Assembly: GCF_033958435.1 (NCBI RefSeq)
Contig: NC_134138.1
Coordinates: forward strand, 9,870,001 to 9,934,000
Reading direction: 5' to 3'
DNA from: Carettochelys insculpta
Taxonomy: Eukaryota > Chordata > Testudines > Carettochelyidae
DNA: 64,000 bases
Shown here: positions 43,598 through 55,686 of the stretch, piece by piece
Position numbering within the stretch: the first letter of the stretch is position 1
How the letters are laid out: each line of letters starts with the position of its first letter
The notes under the pieces: model-generated
The model's database searches: none
The model's input: only the letters and a program-made list of their open reading frames with translations
Told to the model about the DNA's origin: nothing
Made by a program: the position numbers and the translations under genes

Positions 43598-43818
43598 GGC
43601 TATGTCTACACAACAGCGTTACCTCTGACTAAGCTATTCTTGAAGCAGTATTCTGGAATAGCTTATTCTGAGATAGTGTAGCTACACACAAAATGCATTT
43701 TGAAATAGCGCTCAGCTATTTCTCTATAGAATGTCTACAGGCATAGAGCCTACACACAAAATGCATTTCAAAATAGTGGCTGCTATTTAAAAATACCTCT
43801 GCTATACAGATATACCCT
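43598..43818. mobile_element. Decayed MITE with GGCTATGTCTACAC end
   Basis: The left end is GGCTATGTCTACACAACAGCG. The interior has 'GGAATAGCTTATTCTGAGATAG' and two copies of 'CTACACACAAAATGCATTT' (43682 and 43750). The right end 'CTATACAGATATACCC' is a decayed mirror of the left. Same end family as the 3280 element. Confidence 0.55.
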
Positions 43819-44145
43819 GAGAAAAAGAGTCCGAGGTAGTGAAATGTTCAAGCAGGTAAAATATAATAACAGGTAAATTACAGTTTATAACTCTGAATTG
43901 TGGCAGGGATGTAATTCTCTCCTGGTTTCTCAAAAATCTTTAGGGCTACCCAGAATAATTCTGAATACCTCTGTCTCCTCATTCAGTTATTCTGCCCTGT
44001 TAGAATTCAAACAGTCCAGAGATGATGGATCATTTTTTGTGCCCATATGTATGGCTCCTTTACACAGAAAGCAAGCTGGCAGGGTTTTTACCCCCCTGGG
44101 ATTTTCCTTTCATGTCAGAGTGAGGAAAGCACTTTGACTCTTTCA

Positions 44146-44291
44146 GAACAACAAGAAGTCCTGTGGCACCTTATAGACTAACAGATATTTTGGAGCATAA
44201 GCTTTCATGGTCAAAGACCCTCTTAATCAGATGCATACTAAATAGCATCTGATTAAGTGGGTCTTTGCCCACGAAAGCTTTTGCTCCAAAA
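44146..44291. mobile_element. Inverted-repeat element, left part (split by CR1)
   Basis: Runs 'GAACAACAAGAAGTCCTGTGGCACCTTATAGACTAACAG...AGCATAAGCTTTCATGG', the centre 'AATCAGATGC...GCATCTGATTAAG', and the start of the right arm 'CACGAAAGCTTTTGCTCCAAAAT'. It then stops where a CR1 begins. The plus-strand hammerhead-like box has decayed to CTGATTA, though GAAA is intact. Confidence 0.8.
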
Positions 44292-44840
44292 TGATTAGGG
44301 GTTTGGAACAGATACCATATGAGGAGATGCTAAAAAGATTGGGACTTTTCAGTTTAGGGAAGAGGAGACTGAGGGGGCACATGATAGAGGTATATAAAAT
44401 TATGATGGGTGTGGAGAGGGCAAAAAAGGAGAAGCTATTTACTTGTGTCCATAATACAAGAATTAGAGGACACCAAATGAAATTAATGGGTAGCAGGTTT
44501 AAAACTAATAAAATGAAGTCATTCTTCACTCAGTGCATAGTTAACCTGTGGATTCCTTGCCAGAGGAGACTGTGAAGGCTAGGACTATAACAGAATTTAA
44601 GAAAGAGCTAGATAAATTCATGGAGGTTAGGTCCATAAAAGGCTATTAGCCAAGGGTAGGAATGGTGTCCCTGGCTGCTGATTGTCAGAGGCTGGAGATG
44701 GATGGCAGGAGACAAATTGCTTGATCATTGTCTTTGGTCCACCCCCTCTTGGGCACCTGGCACTGGCCACTGTTGGCAGACAGGATGCTGGGCTGGACGG
44801 ACCTTTGGTCTGACCCAATATGTCTGTTCTTATGTTCTTA
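44292..44840 (+). mobile_element. CR1 LINE 3' end nested in the inverted-repeat element
   Basis: Starts 'GATTAGGGGTTTGGAACAGATACC' and translates as CR1 C-terminus (44291-44575: '[38 protein letters not shown]'). It ends with 'GACGGACCTTTGGTCTGACCC' and the octamer tail TTCTTATGTTCTTAT. A single-base deletion near the C-terminus ('LWIPCQRRL') breaks the frame. Confidence 0.9.
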
Positions 44841-44917
44841 TCTGTAGCCTGCAAGGTGCCACATGACTTCTTGTTGATCTCGAAGATACAGACTAACACG
44901 GCTGCTCTCTGATACTA
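44841..44917. mobile_element. Inverted-repeat element, right part
   Basis: Resumes 'CTGTAGCCTGCAAGGTGCCACATGACTTCTTGTTGATC' and ends 'GATACAGACTAACACGGCTGCTCTCTGATACT'. This completes the arm interrupted at 44291. Confidence 0.8.
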
Positions 44918-45394
44918 TGAATCTTTGACCTTTGATTATTACACACAATGATCCCTTGCTTTGAATCACTCCTCTTCAAGGCTTCATTCACATATGGTGG
45001 GTGATTTGCTTACAGGAGTGTACACCACGTAAATATCTTCTGTTTCATTATACAGGAACAGATAAAGTGTGAACAATATAAGTAACAATCTGTTAGTTTT
45101 CATGACATTTAAACCTCCCATACACTGTTCTACATTTAACAATTACTATGCTCTGTCTAAAATACAATTAGATTGGCATGGGATTGACCTAGAGTGCCAG
45201 AATCAAACCCTGCTCTTTATAAATCTTAGAAAAAGACTTCTGGGAAGAGGAGCTTTTGAAAAGAAAACTTCATTGCTGTGTCCAATCCTTTTTATTGGCT
45301 AGTAGCTGAACATTTCTAGCCTACTGACAAGAAAATACTATTTCTAGTTTCTTGTTTAAAACAAACAAAAGGGCACATTTCTTCATGCTCTGAG
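44918..45394. other. Unassigned non-coding stretch
   Basis: No recognised feature. Confidence 0.3.
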
Positions 45395-45692
45395 GGAGCT
45401 CCTTGCCAGAGGGTATTGTGAAGACCAGGGTTTAACAGGGTTCAAAAAAAGAACTAGCTAGATTCACGGAAGATAGTCCCATGATTACTTATTAGCCAGG
45501 ATGGGAAAGAATGGTGCCCTTGGCCTCTGTTTGTCAGAGGATGGAAATGGATGACTGGAGAGGGCTCATTAGATGATTATCTGCTCTGCTCATTTCCTCT
45601 GCGCCGTCTGGAATTGATCACTGTTGGAAGTCAGGATACGGAGCTATATGGAACTTTGGTTTGAACCAGTATGGCCGTTCTGATGTTCATAG
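45395..45692 (+). mobile_element. CR1 LINE 3' fragment, decayed
   Basis: 'GGGAGCTCCTTGCCAGAGGGTATTGTGAAGACC' and 'AACAGGGTTCAAAAAAAGAACTAGCTAGATTCACGG' are the CR1 C-terminus and stop region. 'TATTAGCCAGGATGGGAAAGAATGGTGCCC' and 'ACCAGTATGGCCGTTCTGATGTTCAT' are the 3' UTR and tail. Confidence 0.8.
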
Positions 45693-48600
45693 TAGGTACT
45701 ATCCTAAACAAGTTTTTTCTCTGAATATGTTTCTGATTTTGAATGACAACATAGTCTGCTAAATGGCCAGTTTTCAATTTTCAATTTGCTTTCCATTGCA
45801 ATTATCTTTGCATAGTGTGTGCGTGCGTTTGTGTATTGTGTAGCTTTGGCTGATTTATATGTACACAATCTCACTCTCCTTCTCCTGAACCATCCTTGTG
45901 TGGTAACTGGAGAATAAAACATCCTATATGCAATTTTTCAAGAAACCACATGAACTACTAGGGAGGACAGATTTAATGCTTAAGTTATAATTTGGTCAAG
46001 ATAAGTGACATAAGTCCTTCCATCGTGAGAAAGTGACTTGGGATCTGGGATGATCACAAGTGATGGAGAACTCGGTTTCATATCCTGTCAAAAACAAACC
46101 CCACACTTTCAATGGTACAGCACTCCTAAATTTCACATGAGCAGCAGTTTAAAATTGTCATAGAGACACAAGCGCCCCCTACTGCAGCCAAAACATCTTC
46201 CCAAATGCAGCACAGATTTTTTCATAGAGTTATCCCATCCACATACAACCCTGTCTTACTCCTACTTACCATGTGGGCACTGATACAATCACAGTACGTG
46301 GTGGGTACAACTGCAGACTCTTCCCTCCTCCGCAGTCTTGCATTTTCTAGAAAAAAAACAGTGAAGTGTAGTTTATTGGCTGCCAGCTTTTGGAGTTCTG
46401 AGAAGAGATCTCCCATCTCCCACGCTGTTGTTCATCTCAATCTGACTGTCACCGCTATCGAGGCATACTTGCTTGTCACACAGTCATTATCTCTCCTGTT
46501 AGCTCGTGACTCATCACTGCATTGGAAGCCCTCCAACGCCCTGCTGGGGAGAGTACTCTCATGAATGATGTATTTTATCTTCTGGGATCGCACACTTTCA
46601 CTCATGGTTATTACTAACCTTTTATCCAATACACTTTTCAGTGATCCAGATTATATTTTAAAAAATTTTAAAACATTCATAATTCAGAGACAGAAAGAAA
46701 AAGAAATCCACCAGCGTTGGTGATTCTCATGGGAATCTATCTTGCTTTGTAGCAGATTGTTTAGGGATTCCTTTCTGTTATTCAGTGGGCTGATATCTCT
46801 GTGATATCACTTCTTGTTTATCACATAGGCAATGCCAAAGTAAGAAAAAAAATCCAATTTTTGTATTGCCATTAGTAATGTCGATTATGTAAAGAACGCT
46901 TTAAAGGCATTAAATCATGAGTGCATCAATAAAAAGGTAGATATTAGTAACTGTCTTTAAAACAAAAATATTCTTTACTTATGTTACCCATAAATCCTTA
47001 TATTTTTAAACGTTAAACACACAGTCACTTTTCACTATTTCTGTTGCCTGTTTCCATTTTTGTATTTCCTTTAGCTTGGACTATAACAGTAGTTTGGTCA
47101 GTTTCATGTGCTGTTTTTCTGCGTTGCCTGCAGTGCTATAATATTTGGGCTGCAGACTCTGCTGGGTCTATTTCAGTGCAAACCATAAAAACTGTTTTTA
47201 GTGAAGGTGAATATATACAATCATGAAAAGATTTTGGGAAAGATTTTAAATCTCCTTTTTTTCACTGCCCAAGCTACTTAAATGTCTCTATCAAAGGCCA
47301 GTTGAAACCAACCTAATGCATCTTTCTTGTAGTTATTTACAGCACAAAGAATGAAATGTAAATTAGACATTCTGTGTGGTGGGAGTGGGTGCTGGGAGTT
47401 GATGTGGAATTTTTGTGAGTGAAATGAACATTTTCCATTTGGCTGATTTATTTCAGTCAAAAAAAAATGAATTGTTTTAAAATTCCCCTAATTCACCCCA
47501 AGTAAAAATGATTCACATCACTTGTGCTTTAAAACCTCTTAAACTGTGGATTGGTAATAAATCAGAATTATGCAAAACCTTTAATATTTTCCTCCTCATT
47601 GATTTAAAAAGTAGGAAAATTCTTAATTATAAACTTACCCAGCTGAAACCAAAATTCCACTTGTTACCAAAATTAAAGTTGCTTAATTCCTACTACCACA
47701 CTAGTAGCACTTCTGATTTTTCAGAACTTCCTTATCTAAACAACAACAACAAAATAACCACCTTCAATTCAAAGTGTGGTTTTTTGGGAAAAAAAAAAGA
47801 GTCCAAGTAAAAGAAAAAGAAGCGGTTTGCACACAAGACATATACTTCATTTGTGACTGGGAAAAGAACCATGCCAGTAAGGAGAAGGATATAACACTCT
47901 ATGATGAAACTGCCTTTAGCTCTGCTAATTGTTATGACAGGCTTTTAATTGTGATCGCTCTGAACTGGACTGAGATCTCACCAATCCATTTCGTGTCAGC
48001 CACCAAACTGACGTGATATGCAAATATCCTCCAAATCATTATTAATCTCAAACGGATCCATCTCAATGACTCTGGAGTGAAGAGCTCCTATGTCGTGAGG
48101 CTCCAAGATCTCTCTCTGCTAAGTAAATGAGAGAAACTTGTTTTCTTGTAGGAATCAAAGGTTAGTGGAGCAGGATTTCAAAATTACAAGAGATGCACAA
48201 ATGTGCAGAATTATCCTTTATGTTGCTGGGCTGCAGATTCAAGTCTAGGAGCTCTGTTTGTGCTTGCCACTCTTCTAATTATCCTATCATTTGGTCTTCT
48301 GGTAGTGCTTCCTGACATGGAATTTTTGTAGGAAACCTGTATCTTTCATTGTCTAGGTCCTTTCAAGGTTCTTATTCAACACAAACATTTCAGTCTCATC
48401 ACAAATCTTCAAGCTGAAGCAAACTTGATTAGGTACACATTGCTCTTGTGTGGGTGGAAGCCTTTTTTTTTTTTTTCCTGAGAAAAGCAGAAGTGCTAAA
48501 GTCCATTTGAATCTGAATCCTTCCTGAGACATCAAACTTCACATAGATTTCAAATAGAGCTCTGGCTTTTCTGCCTATCCTGGGCTGCTCATTGTGTGCC

Positions 48601-48777
48601 CCCCTGTGTTTTTAAGTCCCAACTGTTTTCCCTCTCTGTGAGTTTTATTTGGCCTAGGGATTCTTTTGGTTGGTCTCTTTTCCATGTCCCTTTGGATGAT
48701 GAATACCACTCCTGCCATAGTAGTTGCTCTGGCTTTATTCTTAACACACAATCCACATAATTCTGTGTTCTAGAACA
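45693..48777. other. Unassigned AT-rich non-coding stretch
   Basis: About 3 kb with only short frames and A- or T-rich runs (poly-T of about 16 at 48461-48477). It could hold unique or conserved non-coding DNA; no exon was recognised. Confidence 0.4.
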
Positions 48778-48907
48778 CACATGATAAAGTGGGTCTTTGC
48801 CCATGAAAGCTTATGCTTCAATACGTCTGTTAGTCTAGAAGGTGACACAGGACTTCTTGATTTTGTGGATACAGATTAACATTGCTACCTCCCCCCCCCC
48901 GATACTG
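48778..48907. mobile_element. Inverted-repeat element, right arm
   Basis: 'ATGATAAAGTGGGTCTTTGCCCATGAAAGCTTATGCTTC', then 'GTCTGTTAGTCTAGAAGGTGACACAGGACTTCTTGATTTTGTGGATACAG' and a poly-C run before 'GATACTG'. The left arm is missing. The hammerhead-like first box has decayed (ATGATAA). Confidence 0.75.
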
Positions 48908-49014
48908 ATCTATGTTGTAGGTAATTTTGGAGTGAGCTGGTGGACTGTGATAAATGTCAGTATCTATTGTGAATTCATTCAATTTAAGACCTCAGAAGTT
49001 GCTGGTGCATTTGA

Positions 49015-49690
49015 CTTTTGAAGTCATTTAGCTGTCAACCTGTACCTTTCATGATGTCCAGCTTTCACATCCATGTGCTAAGATGGAAATATCATTCAAG
49101 CTGAAGGTTTGCAGTTTGGTCTTCAAGTCATAAATGTTTGATGACCAAATCTTGTTAAAAATGTGGCTACTTCTTTGTGAAATTGTGGCATTATTTCCTC
49201 CTGGATGTCTCCATTGGTTTGCATGTCATGGCCAAGGTAGGTGACCGACTCGCGTCTTGTAGTTCCTGGATGCCTAACACAATGCTTGAGTTGGGAGCTG
49301 CTGTGTTTCTTATTAAATTTGGGTTCTCATTACTTATTTTTTAACCCAGTTCTTTTTATGATGCAGCATAGTCTTTTGCTTTTTGCTTGAATGGTGGTTT
49401 GGCTCTCATGGAGAAGAGCTATGCCATAATCAAAATCTAGATCTTCTAGTATTCTATTAATAAACCATGCCTGTGTTGTATCCATTTACATTTTTCTGTG
49501 ATGAAATCAACAGCAGTGCCAAATGAGGTAGAGCTGAAAGTGCATCCTTGTTTGACCTCAGGGTCTGGGTTAAACCATTTCTTAGATCTTGCTCCTTGGA
49601 CAGATTCAACCACCCAGTCCCCATGGTGCCAATGAAGTGAAAAATGAGAGCCCTTATTCATTTCTTCAGATACCTAGGTAGTTTGTTTTT
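49015..49690 (-). pseudogene. RTE-like LINE ORF2 remnant, many breaks
   Basis: Minus-strand pieces read, from 5' to 3', 'DPEVKQGCTFSSTSFGTAVDFI' (the QGC box), 'DFDYGIALLHESQTTIQAKSKRL' (the FADD box, here decayed to FDYG) and 'VTYLGHDMQTNGDIQEEI'. 'HMDVKAGH' follows, where LYG-E-W is expected. Frames change repeatedly. The order and spacing match RTE-type RT, so this is an old dead copy. Confidence 0.75.
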
Positions 49691-50943
49691 CTTGATAAAG
49701 AACCTTCCTTTCAGGGTTCTTTATGGAATACCTGCGCATTGCTTAAGGCACCTTTTTCATCCTGGGAGAAGCGTAGTTATGCCCTTCCAGACCAGTGAGG
49801 GGTTGTTATCACTTGTTCTGCAAGTTGGGCTGCCACACAATGCTTTGGTGATGTAGCTTGCAGCCTTGGTCCTCCACAAAATGGCCCAAACATCTGTTAC
49901 TTCTTTAGTGTAAAGCTACAGCCTGCAGTAGCACTCTATTTAACATCCTGGCTTCCACCAGCCTTGGTTACCGCTTGCAGAGTGACTCTAACATACCTCT
50001 AGTCCCAACATTTGCCCTAAAATATATGTTGTGCCCCACTCTCTCCTGGACAGTTTGGATGTTTTAGGTCTGTTGCCGCTAGAAGCAAGCAGTATCCAAC
50101 GTTTTGCTACTTTACATGGTGTTACTCATATTGTTCAGTTAAAATAAGAATAAAACAAATGTATGTAACTACAAAGAAATTGTAAGTGGGCATAGGTGTA
50201 CAGCATTAAAATCAGGGATGGTTACGAGAGATATAAAGGCCAGTTTTGTTTTGTTTTTCCCCTAATAATTATTGCTTAACAAGGAGAAAATTTTACCACA
50301 GGTTCCCAGCAACAGTACTGACCAAATTCTCAAGTCAGGAGCTGCCCCCTGAAGTACAAAGGGCTGGTTTCTTTGGTCTTCTTTGATGAAAGAGAGCTAG
50401 AGACATGGATAGGACAAAATATCTTGGGATATCATCTTTGTCGTCCAGTCAACTTTTTGAAATGCATTTTCCTCAGTGTTACCCCAGGTGAAGTTTATTC
50501 CTTCTGTGAGGTTGGAGTCACAGAATCTTATAGTGAAAGAGGTCCCATGCTGTTCATTCAAATGTTGATTAATCTGTTTTTATCCACTTTCTTTGCCAAA
50601 GAATGGCTACTTGACAAGTGATTGTTCATTGACTTTAAAGATACAGTCGTAACAGTAGCTTGAGTTTGTAACTGTGCATATAAAGTTGCTAAATACATTT
50701 CACACATGATATTATTGATCAGTGAGTTCTTACTTTGAAAATGATACTATGCAAGAAATATCATGTCCAAAGGTTATTACAATACAATAATTACTATTAT
50801 TACAATAGCGTGTAACTGGAGAGGTGTACTTAGTTGCAATCAATTAATGTCAGTAATCCTGGGTTTATGGAAAATTGATCCTATCAAACTAATGGAATTT
50901 ATTTTTCTGATGAGAATACAAGTTTTGTAGATATTAGTGTTGA
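49691..50943. other. Unassigned non-coding stretch
   Basis: No recognised feature. Confidence 0.3.
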
Positions 50944-51066
50944 GGTGTCAGAGAGGTAGCCATGTTAGACTGTAGCTTTGAGAAAACAAGAAGTCTTGTG
51001 GCACTTTGTAGACTAACAGATATTCTGGGGCATAAGCTTTCATGGGCAAAGACCCGCTACTTAGAT
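50944..51066. mobile_element. Inverted-repeat element, left arm
   Basis: 'GTGTCAGAGAGGTAGCCATGTTAGACTGTAGC', 'AACAAGAAGTCTTGTGGCACTTTGTAGACTAACAGATATTC' and 'GGGGCATAAGCTTTCATGGGCAAAGACCCGC'. It stops near the usual centre. Confidence 0.75.
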
Positions 51067-51214
51067 TTTTGTAAGGCAATTTACTTGGAAGCACACAGCA
51101 TGTTGATTAAAAGTAGACTGATGTTAAATTAACACAACACACATTAAATTAATTTTAAACTGGTTAATGGATGGGTTTCAAAATGCAGTTGTAAATGGGG
51201 AATTGTCATAGTGT

Positions 51215-51675
51215 GGGTATGTTTCTGTTGGGAACCCTTATGGATTGGTTCTGGACCCCATGCTATTTAATAGTTTAATAAATGATGTGGAAGAAAACAT
51301 AAAATTGTCACTGATCAAGTCTGAAGATGATCTGAAAATTGAGGGATTGGTAAATAATAAAGAGGAAAATAAAATACGTGTGCTAATATAAATAACTGCA
51401 TACATCTAGGAACAAAGAATGTTGGTCTCATATGATAGAGGACTCTATCCTGGGAAACAATGAGTGAAAAAGATATTTGGGGGTCATGATAGATAATTAG
51501 CTGCTGATGACCTCCCACTGCCATGTTATGGCCAAAAAGGCTAGTGTAGAAGGGAGCATTGTTTAGTAACAGAGAAGTTATTCTCCTGTTATATTTGGCA
51601 GTGCTGCTGTCGCTGCTTCAATACTGTGTCCAGTTTTGGTATCTGCAAATCAGGAAGGATGTTGATAAATTGTAG
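51215..51675 (+). mobile_element. CR1 LINE RT fragment, decayed
   Basis: 'GTTGGGAACCCTTATGGATTGGTTCTGGACCCCATGCTATTTAATAG' corresponds to the [14 protein letters not shown] box, and 'TAATAAATGATGTGG' to INDLE. Further on, 'CTGCTTCAATACTGTGTCCAGTTTTGG' corresponds to HLEYCVQFW. Many frame breaks. Confidence 0.75.
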
Positions 51676-51929
51676 AGGGGTCGCATTTCTGGCCTTGGAA
51701 TCTCTGAATCTTCTTTTCTTTAGCGTTCAGTGAAAGACTCCTTTTTGTCAATGTTCCTCTAATTCCTAGTTTTTTAGACAAGATAGTCCTTGAAATGAGC
51801 TAACTACCCGACTCATGTATAAATATGAAGAGGACTCAGAGCACAATCCATCTCCTGAAATGATTGCCGTGGTTTCTTTCCTAGCAGATTAGATGACATG
51901 CAATGATAATAGCTCCATAGTCATCATAA

Positions 51930-52070
51930 AAATATTTATTTTAATGTGTGGGGGATGGAGGCCCCAAAAGGCAAAGTGATTTGTTGAAGGCCACATGTGG
52001 TATCGTTGCAGAGCTGGGAAGAGAATTCAGGTTATTGCTTCATTCCTAACCTTCTGATCCAACTATTAGT
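51930..52070 (-). mobile_element. MIR-like ancient SINE fragment
   Basis: 'CAAAGTGATTTGTTGAAGGCCACATGTGG', 'GCAGAGCTGGGAAGAGAATTCAGG' follow the antisense MIR pattern 'AAGTGACTTGCCCAAGGTCACA...GCAGAGCTGGGATTCGAACCCAGG'. Confidence 0.6.
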
Positions 52071-52571
52071 CCTCACTCATGGAATGATACGCAGGTGGCA
52101 TACGCTGTGCTACATTTCTTCTACACGCTAAGGACAAACGGTAGAAATACAGAAATGGCATGAGTATATGCTAAAGAGGGAAACAAAAGAGAATAAAAAG
52201 AAGTTAATTAAAAATAATACAAAGCAGATCTGATTAAACCTTGATTACAATGTGAAAATATATATTAATATTTTCTTTTTTTATTTATAAGCCATATCTT
52301 GTTGGCATGCAGGACTGTGTTCCTAAAGCTAAGTTCTGATGCATTTACGTGTGCTGAATTTAAAGGGACAGGCTATTTATTTATTTATGCTGGAGGGAAC
52401 ACTGAGATTTGTTAGACTGGGTAGCATTTCTCCAGACCACATGGCATAAGCCTTATCTCTTGGGTCATTATAAAACTGAACCGGACAAAGCACTTAAGGA
52501 CATACCTTATGTTGCATGGTCTAGTTTCCATAACAAGACTTCTGTTTCCAAGTTGTATGATACCAATTCAG
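52071..52571. other. Unassigned AT-rich stretch
   Basis: No recognised gene. 'GGAGGGAACACTG' at about 52391 resembles a single end of the CAGTGTTCCC MITE. Confidence 0.3.
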
Positions 52572-52883
52572 TACAGGTTGAACCTCTTTACTTTGGAACT
52601 TTCTCCTCTGGCAACATCTGTAATCCAGTTTGATTTTAGTTAGCTGGATGACCACTTATTATGGGTGTGGCCAAGTTTACCATAGTCACTTAAGGTTTGT
52701 TTCCAGCCACCAGTCCTGGATCTCAGTGTTCTGTGCTGTTATTTAGCTGTAATTTACTCCTGCGTGCCAAGTGAGTATTGAAAGTGTTGGTAATGCTGCT
52801 AGACAATATGACCTTCTGGCAAAGTCTCTCATCTGGCACCAGTCAGGTCCCGAGGGTGCTGGATTACAGAACTTCAACCTGTA
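52572..52883. mobile_element. Tigger-like MITE, complete
   Basis: Left end TACAGGTTGAACCTCTTTAC, right end 'GATTACAGAACTTCAACCTGTA'. The body has 'AGTTAGCTGGATGACCACTTATTATGGGTGTGGCC' and 'CAGTCCTGGATCTCAGTGTTCTGTGCTGTTATTTAGC'. Confidence 0.85.
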
Positions 52884-53965
52884 CATATGGATGAAGTTCT
52901 AAAATCCACCAGGCTTACACACTGCTTTTACAGGAATTGATGTTTCCTTCCTGGATGTATCCTGCAAACCAGCTCATATCACAGGGTCATGTTACTTGTA
53001 TAGTAAGATCCCAGGAATGTCAGTGTGTGTCACTGTGAAGCTCATTATGCCTGTAGTGTTAGTGTGAAGGATGGAAGAAGCTACAAGCATGGTGAATGGA
53101 ATGGGTGGTGGGTGTAGGAGGCTCAGGGTGGTTAAGCCTCCCCAAATGGGGCACAAAATTATTGATGTGGTGCACCTTCCTTTGGAGGTATGCTGGCCCT
53201 CTACCTTTGGAGAGCTGCTGCCTCAAGCCCAAGAGAAGTGGGGTAGCCTCCAGGGTCTGGACTTTGGCCCCACCAGTGCTCTGTCCTGAGATCCTACTCA
53301 TGCTTGGCCTCTTCTCCTGTGACCCTGCCCTTGTTCTGCCACTTCCCACCCTCACTCCGCCTCTTCCCCCAGAGGTCCCTTGCATCACCTCTGCCCAGCC
53401 TTCCTCCACCTGTTCCCCAAAGGCCCTGCCCTCACTCTGCTTCTTCACAGTCCTGCTCTGCCTCTTTCAACAAAGGCCTTGCCTTCACTTCACCTACTCA
53501 CAGCCCTTCTCTGTCTCTTCCCCCAAAAGCCCCACCCTCACTCCACCTATTCCAACCATCCTGAATCATCACTGGGTTTTGCAGTCTGTTAACAACTCAT
53601 CTTTTAAGGTCTCAGCCATTTTGGCTTCACAGAGCTCTTTTGTTTAAAATATCTCCCAGTTCAGTCATTACTGGAATTTGTTGTCTGTTACAGGCCATTT
53701 TTTAAATTCTCGGAAACTTTCAGGTCTTTTAAACACATGACTTTAAAATTACACCTATGTGGGAGCACTGCCTTTCAGCTTCTTTTGGGTGTTCAGGTGT
53801 TTAATCAAAATCTGCTCTGATAGTTTACTGTATTCAAAAAAAAACTGGCTAAAGGGCTGGTATTCCAGGGGAAAACTTTATACACTTAGTACACCTTAGC
53901 AAATCTGTTATCTATGCATTTCTTTCTTCCTCTTTTCTTCTTCTTCTTTGCAGTATGGTAGCATA
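52884..53965. other. Unassigned stretch with C/T-rich core
   Basis: 53290-53560 contains imperfect tandem text 'CTCACTCCGCCTCTTCCCCCA' repeated several times. This opens frames of up to 183 codons that read as proline/serine-rich artefacts. Confidence 0.45.
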
Positions 53966-54252
53966 AAATCATAGAATTGTAGAGTTCTAGGGCTCAAAGT
54001 GACCTCAGGAGGTAATCGAGTCCAGCCCCCTGCCCAACCCTAACTATATCATCCCAGCCAGGATTTTGTCAAACTGGAATTGAAAAACTTCTAGGGACAG
54101 AGATTCCATCGCCTCTCTAGGTAGCCCATTCCAGTGCTTCACCACCCTCCTGGTGAAATAGATTTTCTTAATAGCCAAGCTAGATCACTGCTTCTTGTTC
54201 TGTCATTGGTCACTACTGAAAATATTCTCTGTCCATCCTCTTTAGAACCTCA
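53966..54252 (-). mobile_element. CR1 LINE 3' fragment
   Basis: Plus-strand opening 'AAATCATAGAATTGTAGAGTTCTAGGGCTCAAAGTGACCTCAGGAGG' followed by 'CCATTCCAGTGCTTCACCACCCTCCTGGTGAAATAG' is antisense CR1. Confidence 0.85.
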
Positions 54253-54505
54253 GTCAAGTACCAGGCCCAAATGGTGCTATGCAAGTGTGCAAACACATAA
54301 CAAAGAGATATTTTGGTCGACAACAGCTTACAATCTCAGTAACACTTTGTATGCTGTGATTATAATGAGAATGATACAAGACAAGTGTGATCTTTATTTA
54401 CTTTTTCCAAGGTAGGAGGAAGTAAGAGCTAGCCCCGTGCTGGCGAGTATTTGTCATTGGAGATTTTAAAGAGTGGGCTAGAGAAACACCTGTCAGGAAT
54501 GGACT

Positions 54506-54833
54506 CCAGGCTGAAGTTCTCTTGTCCAGCACTCTCTCATCCAGCAGCATGTGTAATTCAGCATGATTTAAGTTAACTGGATGACCACTTATCAGGGGTG
54601 TGGCCATGTTTCCCACAGTCCCATAAAGTTTGTTTACAGCCACCAGTCCTGACTCTTGCGTTCTGTGCTGTTATTTAGCTGTAATGTATCCCTAAAAGTC
54701 TTCTAAGAGTACAGTAAGCAGTGGGTTTTTGATAATGCTGCTAGACAATACTGACCTCCTGTGGTCCAGCAAAGTCTCTTGTTCAGCACCAGTCAGATCC
54801 TGAGGGTGTGGGACTAGAGAGGCTCAACCTGTA
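54506..54833. mobile_element. Tigger-like MITE, complete, left end decayed
   Basis: Left 'CCAGGCTGAAGTTCTCTTGTCCAGC', right 'GGACTAGAGAGGCTCAACCTGTA'. The body is shared with the copies at 34730 and 52572. Confidence 0.8.
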
Positions 54834-54949
54834 GTTATTACTTTAACCTACATTGAGTGCAGAGGACTGAACGAGACGACCTGTTGAGGTCCATTTTAGT
54901 CTTTTGAGTCTGTGCTCCATTGATACTTATTTCAGTCAGATCTTCATAG

Positions 54950-55686
54950 TACAGGTTGAACCTGCCTGGTCTGGCACCTCGGGACCTGAGCTGTCCTGGG
55001 CCAGTGATTTTGCCAGATTTTGCCAGACCAGGTGCTCAGTTATGCCCCGCTGCTGGCATTCCAGCCCCTCCTCTGGGGCTCCACTCCCTGACTCTCCACC
55101 TCTGCAGGTTCCCCAGTTTCTAGCTCCTGCCCCAGCCACCTGTCCCCAGCTTCAGCTTCCCCAGGCAGTTTGCTGCCCAGCCAGGTCTCAGCTCCCCTGG
55201 GCCGTGGCTTTCCACCCAGCCCTGGCAATGACCCTCCACCCAGCCTGGGTCTTCCCTCCCGACTCCAGGGATGATCCGCAACTTCCTGGGGCTGCGGCTT
55301 TCTGCACAGCCCTGTCTGTGGCTTCTGGGGTCCGTGGTTTTCCACTCAGCCCCAGGAATGAGCCACTGTTACCAAGCAAGGGGCTTTCCAGCCAGCCCTG
55401 CCACAGCTTCCCCAGCTCAGTTTTCTGCCCAGCCAGCCCTGGCCACTGCTCCCAGCCTGGGGCAACGGTCTCTCGCTGCAGCTCCCTGGTGACTGCTGCT
55501 GGCTGTCCTCCTCCCACTTGCTGCCAGACCAGCTGTGAGTGCCCCGCCCTGGGCTCCTGCTGCTGGTCTGCTTGCCCCCTCCTACTCCTAGCCCTGGGAT
55601 CCTCTGATCCCGGAAGATCCATGGTCCTGCTGGACAACAGATGTTTCCAGATGAGAGAATACTGGATTTGGGAGTTTCAACCTGTA
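54950..55686. mobile_element. Tigger-like element with 600-bp pyrimidine-rich interior
   Basis: The ends TACAGGTTGAACCTGCCTGG and, reverse-complemented, 'TACAGGTTGAAACTCCCAAATCCAG' are present. The interior is almost wholly C/T-rich on the plus strand, with imperfect tandem 'TTTCCACCCAGCCCTGG'-type units. The 289-codon plus frame over it (54904-55773) is a compositional artefact. Confidence 0.75.

Noticed and set aside
53096..53647. 183-codon proline/serine-rich frame
   Set aside because: Explained by imperfect C/T-rich tandem repeats.
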